This document shows, in pieces, positions 35,360 to 46,600 of a stretch of 64,000 nt of DNA. Position 1 is the first letter of the stretch, and the number at the start of each line of letters is the position of its first letter. The position numbers and the translations under genes were made by a program. The notes beneath the pieces are model-generated. The model did no database searches. It was not told the origin of the DNA and was given only the letters and a program-made list of their open reading frames with translations. This stretch comes from Cristatella mucedo (lineage: Eukaryota > Bryozoa > Phylactolaemata > Cristatellidae), in NCBI GenBank assembly GCA_009760855.2, contig WPIO01000047.1, positions 2,498,001-2,562,000 on the forward strand. Direction: 5' to 3'.

Positions 35360-37061
35360 ATGGAACAGCTGTCACCGACTCCTACAGAGGCTCCACGTTT
35401 GCCTCGAGAGTTCTTCGAGCTATGGCTGTCCTATGTACAGGCCAGCTTCATGGCGAAAGACTGGCAAGGCTTAGTGACCTCTGTCCTTCTAAGAAAGGCC
35501 TGGCCGTTGCCACTGTCTCGATGCCTAATCCAGGATCACGAGCTAAGGCAGCGCCACAATCATCCTGAGCCTTTTGTGCCTCAACCGGACAGCCCTACAT
35601 CCGGTGGTCCATGACCATGGGACGCAAGGTGTGCCTCGCAACTGCAACGCCTCTAAGTGTCCAACTGCACCAGGACCGTCCGCACAATCCTGCTGCTAGG
35701 CCCGACGTACTTTACCGGTGACCTAGCAGCCTGCTGCTCATACTGGAAAACCGAGTCGCATGCCCAACCAGCTGACAGTGAGTGTCTGCAGACTCTACTC
35801 GCCCGTGCCATACCTCTTCACCCAGCTCAGCTATCTAACCTGATGTTTCAGCTGTCGGAGGAGGAAGTCGCCGCCCCCTTCCTAGAGCCCGCAACAAGTC
35901 TTCAGGTGCTGACCGTCTGCAATATCGTCACTTGCGCTTCATTGACCCTGGTTGCATGCTCATTACGCATATCCTGAACGGCTGCCTCCACTTCGAGGGC
36001 ACGTATTCTCTGTAGAAAAGGGCTTTCACTATCCTTATCTGCAAATAGGGCAACCCCAGCATTCCCAGTAACGTCCGTCCGATCCTGCTCTTGCCCACTC
36101 TTTACAAGCTGCTCTCGGGCAGCCTGGCCACTATGCTATGCAAGGTCGCTGATGGGCTGCTGTCACCATAGCAAAAGAGCCATGTTTTGGGTGTAGGGGC
36201 TGCCTGGAGCAGTCCTTTCTTGTGGAGAGCACCTCTGATGAGGCCAGAGATGGGCAGAGGGCTGGCTTTGTGTACTCGGCGTTCCTCGACCTACAGAATG
36301 CCTTCAGTAGCATTAATAATAATTATAATAAAATAATGCACTTGATAAAGCGCCCTCAGAGATCTCAATCTCTTTCTAGACGCTTTGCATTTTCTGCAAA
36401 GGGAAACGCAAATGAATGGTGAGTAATGTAATGCTCTATAAACAACCTTGATAACAGCATTCCACATGTCTCCCTTCTCAGTGTGCTTCAGCATACCGGA
36501 GCTGAGGAGAGGTTCTGCAGATGTGCCGAGTGCCTTAATACCGGCTCGCTCCTGGAGCGTTAGGTATGAGATGAGACGTCGGTAGTATTTCCTACGACTG
36601 CCGGCATCCGGCAGGGCGACCATCTATCACCATTTCTCTTTAATCTGCCGATGGAACCGTGTGTCAGCCTGGTTTCTAACATGCACGAATCCTGTTTCCA
36701 GCTTCAAGGAACCTCCTTGTTGATCTGTGTATAGGCAGATGACCTCGACCTGTTCTCAGGCCCGTCTTCTGGTCTTCAGGCCCTTGCATCTGCCGTTAAA
36801 CAGGCTTCGTCGACAGTGGGCATGCATTTCCGGCCGGCGATATGCCGTGTCCTTGCCCGAAAGGGTGCAAAGGCCCCCCCCCTGCCATCCTCAATCACTC
36901 TTCATTATGGGTGGATCCCCGAGCTGCCAGATGCCGAGTCAGTGGCCTTCATGGAAGCCTCACAGAATCTCGGGCAGCCCAGAGCTGACATAGAGCAGGC
37001 CTTCTTTTTCCTTGCAGAGGACATTAACCTGACTCAGTCCAGCCTTCTTGCCCCCTGGTGA
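35360..37061 (+). pseudogene. RLE-type LINE reverse transcriptase, decayed
   Basis: Motifs run in order across frames: LSYVQASFMAKDWQGL (about 35430), PGCMLITHILNGCL (about 35950) followed by a WKRA.TILI.K.G-like block (36015-36060), a PSNVRPILLLPTLYKLLSG block (about 36065-36120), motif A AFLDLQNAFSSI (36282-36314), motif B GIRQGDHLSPFLFNL (about 36600-36650) and motif C CVYADDLDLFSG (about 36730-36765). This fingers/palm style is typical of R2/NeSL-type RTs, not of LINE-A. The YADD is retained but the frame is broken repeatedly, and LINE-A sequence is inserted between motifs A and B. Confidence 0.82.
36315..36455 (-). mobile_element. LINE-A 3' tail nested in the RLE element
   Basis: 141 bp of LINE-A 3' end (AT-rich tail, 'gcacttgataaagcgccctcag', 3' UTR) between two copies of AGCATT (36309-36314 and 36456-36461). 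Removing it rejoins 'cttcagtagcattccacatgtctcc', restoring the RT segment after motif A. Confidence 0.92.
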
Positions 37062-37480
37062 AAGCTTGTCGCCTTGCGGACTTTCCTCCTGCCCCTGCTT
37101 GACTACCTTTGTCGGGCACGGCTTTTGCCTAAGGCCGCTCTGTAACCAGCCAAAAAAGGTTTGATGGAACTAGGATGCTTCGCACGCAGTCTGCCGAATT
37201 TAGCACTGGTACATTTCCCGTTTGGGCCTCGCTCTGTGGTGCAGGCTTTGCTTGATCTGCTTCAGGACGAACGCCTCCATCTTATGAGCTGCCCAAGCCT
37301 GTTGCTTGCTGTACTCACTCGATAAGAAAGTCCGTCAAGTCGCCTGTCACAGACTCGACCGGGCAGTCGCCAGCTTGGATGACATTGTAGTTTGATCGGC
37401 ATAGCAGAGAGCCAGCCGATGCCCAACACCAACCCTTTATTCCCCAGGCAGAACCCCCAGGCTCAGAGCCCTTCTCGGTC

Positions 37481-38402
37481 TTGACTGCCCTCCCTCAGTC
37501 AGCATTCCCTCCTCCCCACTTCCTCCCAACCACAATTCATACCTTGAGTCGGTGGGAAGACAAAGCCGGCCTGTGGGTTAACCACAGCTGTGCACTGGCC
37601 TGTCCCCTGGCCACTACCAGTTTGCCTGCACTTGCAGTGTGCCAGGTATCTCAGCTATCTGAGCCATGCACAGAGAACCACAAACCACAGACATGCCATC
37701 GCCTGATGAGTTCAAGCTACTCGAGAACAGCAGCCTTTGGCCCTAGCAACAGGGTTGGCTAGATCTCACTGTGGTCAGACGTGCATATGTGCTCAAGCTG
37801 CTCTCCTGTCGCCTATCGTTGACCAGCCCTGAAGTGCTGGCTGTGCCAAGTCACCCTGAGGGCATTGAGCACTTGGTCGTGCCACTAGTGGTCATCACGA
37901 ATCTGCAAGAGTTAGCCATGCTCGTGGAAAGCCGTGCATGGGCATCCCAGCCTGCACAGGCAGGGTCAGCTGCTGCTTGGCCATGGACAGATTTGCCACC
38001 CACAGTCACTTCTTGACCTCTCAAACCAGACCTGGTGATTGACAACGGCACTGATTTAGTAATTGTTGATGTGCCAGTGAAGTTCAACAGCAGCAAGGAT
38101 GCTCTGATTATGGTGGCCCGGAACAAGACAATAAATATGCAGCACTGCTCTGTCTTTCCTGACCACTGGCTACCAGTCAGCAGTGGTCAGGCTCTTCCTG
38201 GTCGGGGCTCTTGGCAACAGGTGGCCAAATAATGAAGCTTGCCTGGACGACCTCAGCATCCCACAAGCTGAAAGGACGGTTTTAAGGTGGCACTGCATCT
38301 CTGATGCTACAACCGGATCGGAAGCCGTGTGGTACAGGTTCCTGACTCCAGAGGCCCGGGTAGCACCCCCAACCCCAGCAGGGCAGATCACCGACGGCTA
38401 AT
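37481..38402 (+). pseudogene. Restriction-like endonuclease domain of the RLE LINE, decayed
   Basis: The C-terminal domain that nicks the target in R2/NeSL elements. The signature KPDLVIDNGTDLVIVDVPVKF (38026-38088, catalytic PD...D pattern) is followed by ALIMVARNKT, then VGALGNRWPNNEACLDDLSI (38200-38260) and RWHCISDATTGSEAVWYRF (about 38287-38343), the usual closing blocks. A possible Cys-rich zinc knuckle at about 37580-37710 is too degraded to call. A stop at 38014-38016 and frame changes break it. Confidence 0.82.
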
Positions 38403-38443
38403 GCATACAAACACGTTAAATACTGTAATACACCATTACACAC

Positions 38444-38488
<45 letters not shown>

Positions 38489-38748
38489 GAGAGATTTATT
38501 TATATTTATATAGAGAGACAGAGATACATCCTAACATATGTCTAATGTATATCGAAGTTTAATCATTACTGCTGCTTTAAGCAGCGTTTTTTTGCTACAA
38601 ACAGTTCCTCTCTCAAAATGTAGGAAATGCATTGCAAGCAAGTTCTAGCTTTCATAAGCCATGTAACTACATTACTTCAAATTCCTGTATTCTAGACAAA
38701 TATAGTTTAGATATACTATTGCACTGGCCGAATCAAAGGTGTCACTGT
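38403..38748 (-). other. Receptor 3' flank: probable 3' UTR with (CA)n/(TA)n microsatellite
   Basis: On the minus strand this follows the receptor stop codon. A possible AATAAA lies at about 38501-38496, roughly 250 bp past the stop. The (CA)n run (38438-38474) joins a (TA)n run (38475-38488). Confidence 0.5.
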
Positions 38749-38904
38749 TCAATTAAGATTGCTCAGCAATATTGGCTGGCGGCCGTCGTATAATGTCTCT
38801 GCTTGTAGAATTATGCTTACTGTGCCGAGAAGACAGGCGGTCGTAAATATCCACAGGAAAAACCTGTCGACTACCAGAGCCACATACTTCCAGTCTTCTT
38901 TCAT
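38749..38904 (-). CDS. nAChR exon 6 (TM4 and stop)
   Basis: Acceptor TTTTTTAG at 38905, phase 0. It encodes [20 protein letters not shown], then [13 protein letters not shown] and a short extracellular tail ending LLSNLN, stop TGA at 38751-38749. The DWKYVA.V.DR..LWIF core is the nAChR TM4 signature. The 51 codons are too few to stand out as an ORF. Confidence 0.95.
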   Translation of the reverse strand: MKEDWKYVALVVDRFFLWIFTTACLLGTVSIILQAETLYDGRQPILLSNLN

Positions 38905-41900
38905 CTAAAAAATGTACTAAATCACGAAACTTGGTCGAGGCAATTCGAAAGGCTCTTCGTCCATGCATTGGCCAACTGTGTGGCAGCTGTAATGCAGAAA
39001 CTTAATTGTGCTCTAGCTGCAGCCGAAAATAAACTGATTCTCTAGTTGTCTAGATGGTGGGCTGACCCCACATGCAGGCCATTAATGTTATTGTTTCCAG
39101 CATTAATAAGCAAGACGCTTACGCTAAGACTTCACAAGCAAAGATAGCCGTCGGGCATTAGCCAGGCATCACTGGCACTGCTCTGCAATGGTTCAGGTCC
39201 TATCTCAGTGGGAGACTCCAGAGTACTGACGTGAATGGACGAAGATCATCCGAGGTACCTCTGAAATATGTGGTACCTCAGGGCTCTGTGCTAGGTCCGT
39301 TTCTCTTCACGGTTTATGCTCTAACTCTTGCTGGTGTGATTGCCAAGCACAATCTAGGCTTTCCCTTCTATGCAGATGACACTCAGTTGTACCTTTGCTT
39401 TGATCCCTGCCAGCCTTCGAGCACCTCGAAATCTCTCAATGCTGCATGTATTGATGATCTCTGCACATGGATGGCAGCAAGTTTCATAAAGCTAAGCGAT
39501 AATAAAACTAGGTATCGGCTAAAGATGAAGTCTAACCTTAAGCTAAGCAGGTCCTGTTTTGAGTAGCAAGCCCGAGGACGGCTCGTGAAAAGTCACAGTG
39601 GAGGTATGTGCCGAATACCCGAAGTTATAGCAGAGAAGTCAGGTAAAGGTCCACACCGTCTATTTGACTTCGTCTTGTTACAGACGAAGATACATTACAT
39701 TAAATAACTGTGCTCAGATTCACCCGAGGCCACTCTCTAGTGCTTGGAGGACAATGGTGTCGATTCAAGAATTCTCTTGAATGCACCAGACAAGTAGGTC
39801 CTCGGTGCGTTTGATCTTACTTTAAGTACTTTTCAAATGATGGTTATGTAATTCCCAAGGCATACATGGCCAAACAGTCTCTAAAAGACTATTGGGTGAG
39901 TTGCAGAACAATTTTCTCAGTAAGTCTGCCCCTTGCTTCTCCATAATGTAACTCAACTAGTTGAATTTTATAATTCCATAGGTTACATAGAATTATTTTA
40001 TGATTATTCATTTCTAGCGTGTCGCTAAAATTATCTCGAGGTTACAGCTTTAAAAGTTGATCAGCAAACCTGTCAAGCTTCCAACCAGTTACAACTCACT
40101 GCTCTTACCCACTGAGCCTCGATGCAATGGAAGTATTCATTTATGATGTTCATAGGGGCTGTACTACTATTAACTCCACGATCTGTAAACGAAGTGCTTT
40201 GAGCCCAATTTTAACATTTCCAAAGAGCTTCCATTGCTATTCCCACCACTTGAAGTGGTCAATAAATTCTAGACATCTGCAAAACTTGAACCCACAACCC
40301 CCTGGTGAAGAGCCAGCATCTTTTCCCGGGCTAAGACCCAGCAATAATAAAAATAACGCTTTTGATATGGAGCCCTCAGAGAACTCAATGTCTTTCTAGG
40401 CACTTTATATTGACCATAAAGGAATTACGATTGAATGGTTAGTGGTAGCAAGCTCAATAAACAACAGGAACAACGTGGTTAGGGATGACATGCCAGGATC
40501 AACTTGCAAGCATGGTTAGTGGCAGCATGCACAGTATGAGCATAAACACATAAAGGACGAATCGCAGGGACCCACTAAATGCTGTCGTAAATAGATGCGT
40601 CTGTAGTTTCTTTTTACATGTGATCAAGACAGGCGATGTCGTGACACATGTCGCGGTATTTTTCAGGCAATGAGAGCATTCGAACTGAAGGCATGGTCTG
40701 ATAATGATTTGCGATTTGTATGAGGTATGGGTGGACAGTACAGTTTCGAAAAGTGGAGGTACGATGCTTAGCCTTGTAAGGGCTTATATCTGATAAGTAG
40801 AGTGGAGCCAATGAATGAACGGACCTAAATGTGAGTGTTATAATCTTAAAGTCAATATATGACTGGAAGAGAGATAGGTCGGCGAGAAGTGAAATCATAC
40901 GGCGGCTGCAACGCTCAAAAAAATGAGCCAGCTGCAGAGTTTTGCACTAAGTGTAAGCACCTGTGTGTACGGGCTGTTAGACCGGCCGGCAATGAGTTAC
41001 AGAATCCGAAACGGGATGTCACGCATGCATGGATCAATTTGGGTGTGGTAAACCAGTCTAAAAAAGCCACATTTTAGCAATGTTACGCAATTTTAGCAAT
41101 TTCTTATGTAGCTTCAAGTAATCGAACTTGACTGTATAGCTGATGTGGCTGTGTATTGGCTCATAACGTAAGACCATATTCCTTGTTCTTGTTCAAATGC
41201 ACGATTTATTCTCTTAAATTGGTATTTTTCATAATTAATGTTGAAAAAAACATCTCTTGAACCGAACCAATGCTTCGGTATTGGTTTTTCCGTTATTCTC
41301 ATACTTAGTATATGAGTGACAGGTTGGGCGAGCTGCTACTTATGCACTGTCAAATGAAGACGTGCGAATTGATCCTTACATGCTTGTAGGAAGCTTAGCT
41401 CATTCGGAATACGTCTTTTTGCTGTAAACATGACAGTAGTACATCAAGGGGATCGTACGGGCAGTAGAGGATGTCCATTTCAAATTGGCAGTTAAAGTTT
41501 TCACCAAAATAAATATCAAGAGTATTATAAAAATCTTATTTAGAGGAGATTTGGGTGAATAGATGATTTCTTTAACACTGTTGACTGCTCAGCAGCTTTA
41601 ACTATTTGAAATTCTTATGTCGACAACAGCGGAATGAAAGATGAACCGTATGTAGTGATGCTATTATTACATTGAGTTTGGAAAAAACCGTGCTTAATTA
41701 CTCTCTATAAAACACCAATGGGTAACCGTCAAGTTTTGAGCGACTCTAGTGAGACGAGCACTTTCAACCAAACTATTATGTCAAGTGTATCTATCCTAAG
41801 TAACTTCTAAATATATTGACATTTTCAAGATGCTAGGATGACGAGGTTCACATCAGCCCAGTGCTTCAGTGACTCAGTTCGGCTTTTAAGATCGTTGGCT

Positions 41901-43577
41901 GGCTGCTGATCAGATAAGAATTTCGGCAGCAGCCTGGCGTACACCCACCATACATTAACACTCCGAAAGTTTTTCTCGGCGACTTAGCAACGACCAATCC
42001 TGTGTCAGTTATGTCAATCGCTCTGAATAAGGATTCAATGAAATTGAAGAGGAAAGTAAATATGTAAACAATCGAAGCTCCGCTTAAGCTCCAAGAATAG
42101 CAAGTCGCACTTGCTTGAGGGTGCTCAAATGCTCGCACGTTCTTTCTTGCCTGATCGAGCGCCTCCGCTTCAAGCATGTGGTCAGCGATAAAACGGACGC
42201 CCTCCACAATTCTCTGGACATCGATCGACCTTTTCGATAGCAGTCTGGAGCTGTAAGCGCGATTGGGCACTGGGCTGGCATCAGGAGAGCTCCTCCATGC
42301 CCTAAAACGTTGGCGCCAAAGCTGGCGTTCAAAAAAAAGATCACAACAAAAGTGCTTGATGGCCGGTAGTGGCTGGTGAGGAACTCGTTGGTTAGAGGGA
42401 AACGTGGTAGGAGGAAAGCTGGTGTGAGATAGCGCGAGAGCCTTTCTGGTTGGCCTTAGCCTCGGCATCAAAGACCATCACATTTGCACTGCGGCCAGCC
42501 GACACACCTGCCATCTCGTGATGTGGCTTCACTGCCTGCCGCTCCATTGCTTCTTTCTGCCTCTGTTGCAGCACAGGGGACTTCAGGGGTGACGGAGGTC
42601 CCACACGCCTGGTTCGCTGCAGCTGGGCCCACTCCGAAAGTCCGGCGGCGATTTGGTGGAGGCCGGCGCATCATGAGCAGTCGCGGCAGGACATGCAGGA
42701 AAACTCGTCTCACCCATGGTGACATGGTGTGCGTTACGGGTGAGCGGTAGTGCACGTTCAGCACCACTACAGTGATGACAATGGACAGCGTCACGAGTAT
42801 CATGGTGAAGAGAAGATACTTGCCGATGAGCGGTACTACCAGCGACGTTGGTGGTATGAGGTCGGCCAGCAGCAGAAAGAAGACAGTAAGCGAGATGAGT
42901 ATGGATATGCACAATGTCGTCTTCTCGCCACTGTCCGAAGGCAGGTAGAAGACGAGCACAGTAAGGAACGAGATGGCAACGCACGGTATTATGAGATTTA
43001 CTGTGTAGAAAAGTGTCTTTCTTCGCACCACTATGTGGAAAGTGACGTCCGGATATGGCTCGGGGCAGCATGGATAGCGCACGGTTTTTCGAGTCGCATA
43101 CACGGCGATCAGGTCCCAGACGAACGAGATGTAGTAGTCCTGGAGGTCTACGGCGCTAGTGATGTTAGCGTCTCCCTCGTGCTCAGGCTGACGCACATGC
43201 TTGAGGTCGATACGAAGGCCGTCGAACGTCCACGAGCTGAACTTCATTGAGCACGTCTGCTGGTCAAATGGGAAGAATTCGACGTCGATTGTGCATGAGC
43301 TCTTGTAGATGGCCGGCGGCTCCCATACTATTGTGCCAGTGTGATGCAGCCTCGCTTTAGTCATCAGCGTCACTTGATAGTGGCCATCCGCACTGGAAAC
43401 AGCCGAATGGAATAGACGAGGCTAAAGCGTTTGAAGTGCTAGCCGGACAAGGCAGGCTGCCGTTGATTTGTGTTTTTTGAGGGGGCTTGACACATTTAGC
43501 TCAAATTTCCCAGCCATTAACGTGAAAATTGCTCTTGATTTGAAAGTCTCATATTTGAAAGTATATATATATATATT

Positions 43578-43610
<33 letters not shown>

Positions 43611-43641
43611 TTTTGTCTATATGTGTGTGCGGCCAGCTCAA

Positions 43642-43683
<42 letters not shown>

Positions 43684-46600
43684 GTCTGTGTTTGTGTGCG
43701 TGTGAGCAGGAAAGTGCTAAAATGGAAAAATAAGGCTTTTCAGAAACCGTCTTTTGACTCCACAAGCACAACAAAAATACATTTGGCCCGGTGAAACCGT
43801 AAAGCGAGGGGAACTTTTTTTTTTAGCTACCTATCAGCTACCAAAACTAAGGGGGATTTTTTAGTCTTTATTTGATTGCTAGTTCATGGCTTATAAAGCG
43901 CACGAAATGATATCGAGGCTATCAAAAATTGGTTATGAGAATGTTTGCGAAGCGAAGCTGGGGTTGAAAAGTTGAGGCAAGACTAATATAACTGTTGATT
44001 TATTATAAGCTTCTAGAGTATTTTGCCCATACAAGAAGACCTGGCCTGCAAGAGCTTACAATTCTTTGGCAGATATAACCTATATGGCTGCATTCCCCGT
44101 GGCTAGGTTCGGGGACTCTGAAATAGATTTATCTCTTTGCATGTTGTCTTTTCCAAATTAGCGCTATAAAAGCGTTGTCTTTATTTGCTTAGTAGAGTAT
44201 ACAACTGATAAACAAGTTGAAAAACTGTTCTAAAATGAGGTGAATCGGCATACATATTTTCATCGTGGTTCCACCTAGTATAAAACAATGCCCTGAGGAT
44301 GTGCCAGGTATTGAAATGTATTTATGCTGATTTTCCAGTTGATCTTCTACTGTTTGAAAAAACCGTTGTTGCACCGATCTTTCAAGTCAGGCTTCGTTCG
44401 TGGAAATGCGAATGACCCCAGTAGTAAAGTGTTCTTTTAGAATTTCTTCATTGGAATTCGGATGGGATCTCGCAAACAACTTCGTTTTTAATTATGTAAT
44501 ACCCTCCGAGCAAGTATAGTCTATTTTTCCTACTTATATGTGCTATTCAGATAGTCAGTCAGCTTTAAGAATTTCACACCTGGTAACTAATCTCAATAAA
44601 TATACCAGAATATGTACATGCTAAAGATAAAAGACTGCATGCCCAAACTTATTCCATTGATAAATGAATATTTTAAAATTTATCTTTGTAAAAAATATCG
44701 CAGGTAAGTTACAAAAGGTTAGAATACCAAAAAATTTTGCTGCTAGTCGTCTTTCGATTATAAGTCAAGTAAATTTATATTCTAATTTATGTAAATTAGC
44801 CATAATAACATGCTAAAATCGCTGTCCTGAACGTCCTCTTTGTCATTGATAAATATAAATATAATTCATTTACATAGCGCCCCAAGATAACTTAATCTCT
44901 ATTCAGGCGCTTCACATATGCCTCGGGGCTCAATCCCACCACCAAAGTCAGATATTGGTCGGGGCGAGCACCTTAACCGCTAGACCAAACCAGCTCGGCT
45001 TGCTTATCTTCGCCATGTTACCGGGAGCTCACAGAAAACAGTACAAAAATTTCAAGACTCCTCATCTGACTAGAGCATTACCAATTTATCGTTGGTATTC
45101 TCATTGTCTTCTTATCTAGTTTAGGCTCTACTCCTTAACAGTATTTTCCGTTTATACGAACAGTTTTATTATCTTCATACTCAAGTTGTTTTAATTTTTC
45201 CGCTTCATTTCTCTGAATCATAAACCAATCGAAACCTATTCGATAAACCCCTTAGGCATAAGAAGGAATTAAATAATATACTGTGATCAAAAATATGGAA
45301 AGCTAATTGATCAATTATTTTCTCAGCATTTAACCTAGTCTTAAAAGCAGATTCAAAATATCGTAAGCCCTTATTGTACATCAAAATCTGGATTTACAAA
45401 AGCATCTGAATAATCATAATGATAATAATAATAATAATGCATTTGATATGGGCCCTCAGACAACTCAATCTCCTTCTATACACTTTACATTTGCTGCAAA
45501 GGACAATAAACAACAGTTACTTGCTAAATTGCAACCTTGAGAATGGGCTTTGGGATAAAAAAAAGCCTCATTCCACAACTGCCTAGATTTATGCTTTCGA
45601 AAGTCTTCGGCAGAAAAATCCTTGAACAAGTTGATTTTATAGCCAGGTACTACTTATCTGAATGAAATTAGGAAACTCTTTTGATGACTGATAAAGCTGT
45701 CGTTGCCAATCTTGGTCTGTCTTCCAACTTACGTTTGACTAGGATGTTCAAAGAAAAAAGCTCGAAAACCCTTTATCTAATTACCCAAGCTCGTGCCTTA
45801 ATTCTCTGAAAGCCAGGTCATCAAAATCTGCCAAACAGACTCCCACAAGCTCCTAAAACAATGTCGAAAACGAGCTAGGTGACCTCAGGTCTGGAGGTAG
45901 AGCTGTTCGCACACGGACTCAGACTTGAAAAGCTGTCACTCGAAACACTTGGCTGGTTACGTTAAGGCGAGCAGTTAATACAACACTGCTTCATCGTTTC
46001 CAGAAGATCACCAGCCGTCGGTCAAAACTTGGTATCAAAATTTCAGCTAGCACTCACTTGTTATAGAGAACAATGTCAGGCTTCCATATGTCATCGGCAG
46101 GCACGTGCAGCTGAACGACGTTGCCGTACTCAGCCGGATTCCATTGCAGATTGGTATCGTGCCACTCCTGAAAGATGAATAATAATAATAATAATAATAT
46201 TGCACTTGATAAAGCGCCCTCAGAGAACTTAATCTCTTTCTAGGCGCTTTACATTTACTGCAAAGTAATACGCAATAGAATAGTAAGTAAAATCATGCTT
46301 GAAAAACAAACAAAATGAATAACATGGTTAGGGGTTACATGCACTGGGTCAGCATGCAAATGTGGTTAGTGGCAGCATGAACAGTGTCAGCACGCATAAG
46401 CACATCGAGGACGAATCACAAGGACCCACTAAATGCTGTCCTAAATAGGTATGTTTTTAAGTTTCTTTTAAATGTGGTCAGGTCAGGGGATGTTCTGATG
46501 CAGGTCGGGAGGGAGTTCCAGGCTGTGGGAGCATACGAGCTAAATGCACGGTCTCCAAAGGATTTAAGGTTTGTACGAGGTATTTCTAGACTGTTGGATT

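Larger units (their letters stand above)
32165..38402 (+). mobile_element. RLE-type non-LTR retrotransposon (R2/NeSL-like), dead
   Basis: A GC-richer block whose frames, read in order, form a single-ORF LINE with a restriction-like endonuclease. It has an N-terminal region of unknown content (32181-34340), a pre-RT segment (35360-35977), an RT palm (about 35930-37060) and a C-terminal endonuclease (about 37480-38402). At least ten stops or frameshifts break it. A direct repeat (32572-32695 / 34873-35005) and a nested LINE-A tail (36315-36455) further disrupt it. Clade assignment is by motif style; R2, NeSL and HERO were not separated. It lies tail-to-tail with the receptor gene, about 350 bp away. 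Confidence 0.8.

Noticed and set aside
42750-43250. 166-codon plus-strand frame
   Set aside because: Exact antisense of receptor exon 4 (TM1-TM3); a shadow of the real gene. The same applies to the frames at 42484-42750 and 42583-43071.
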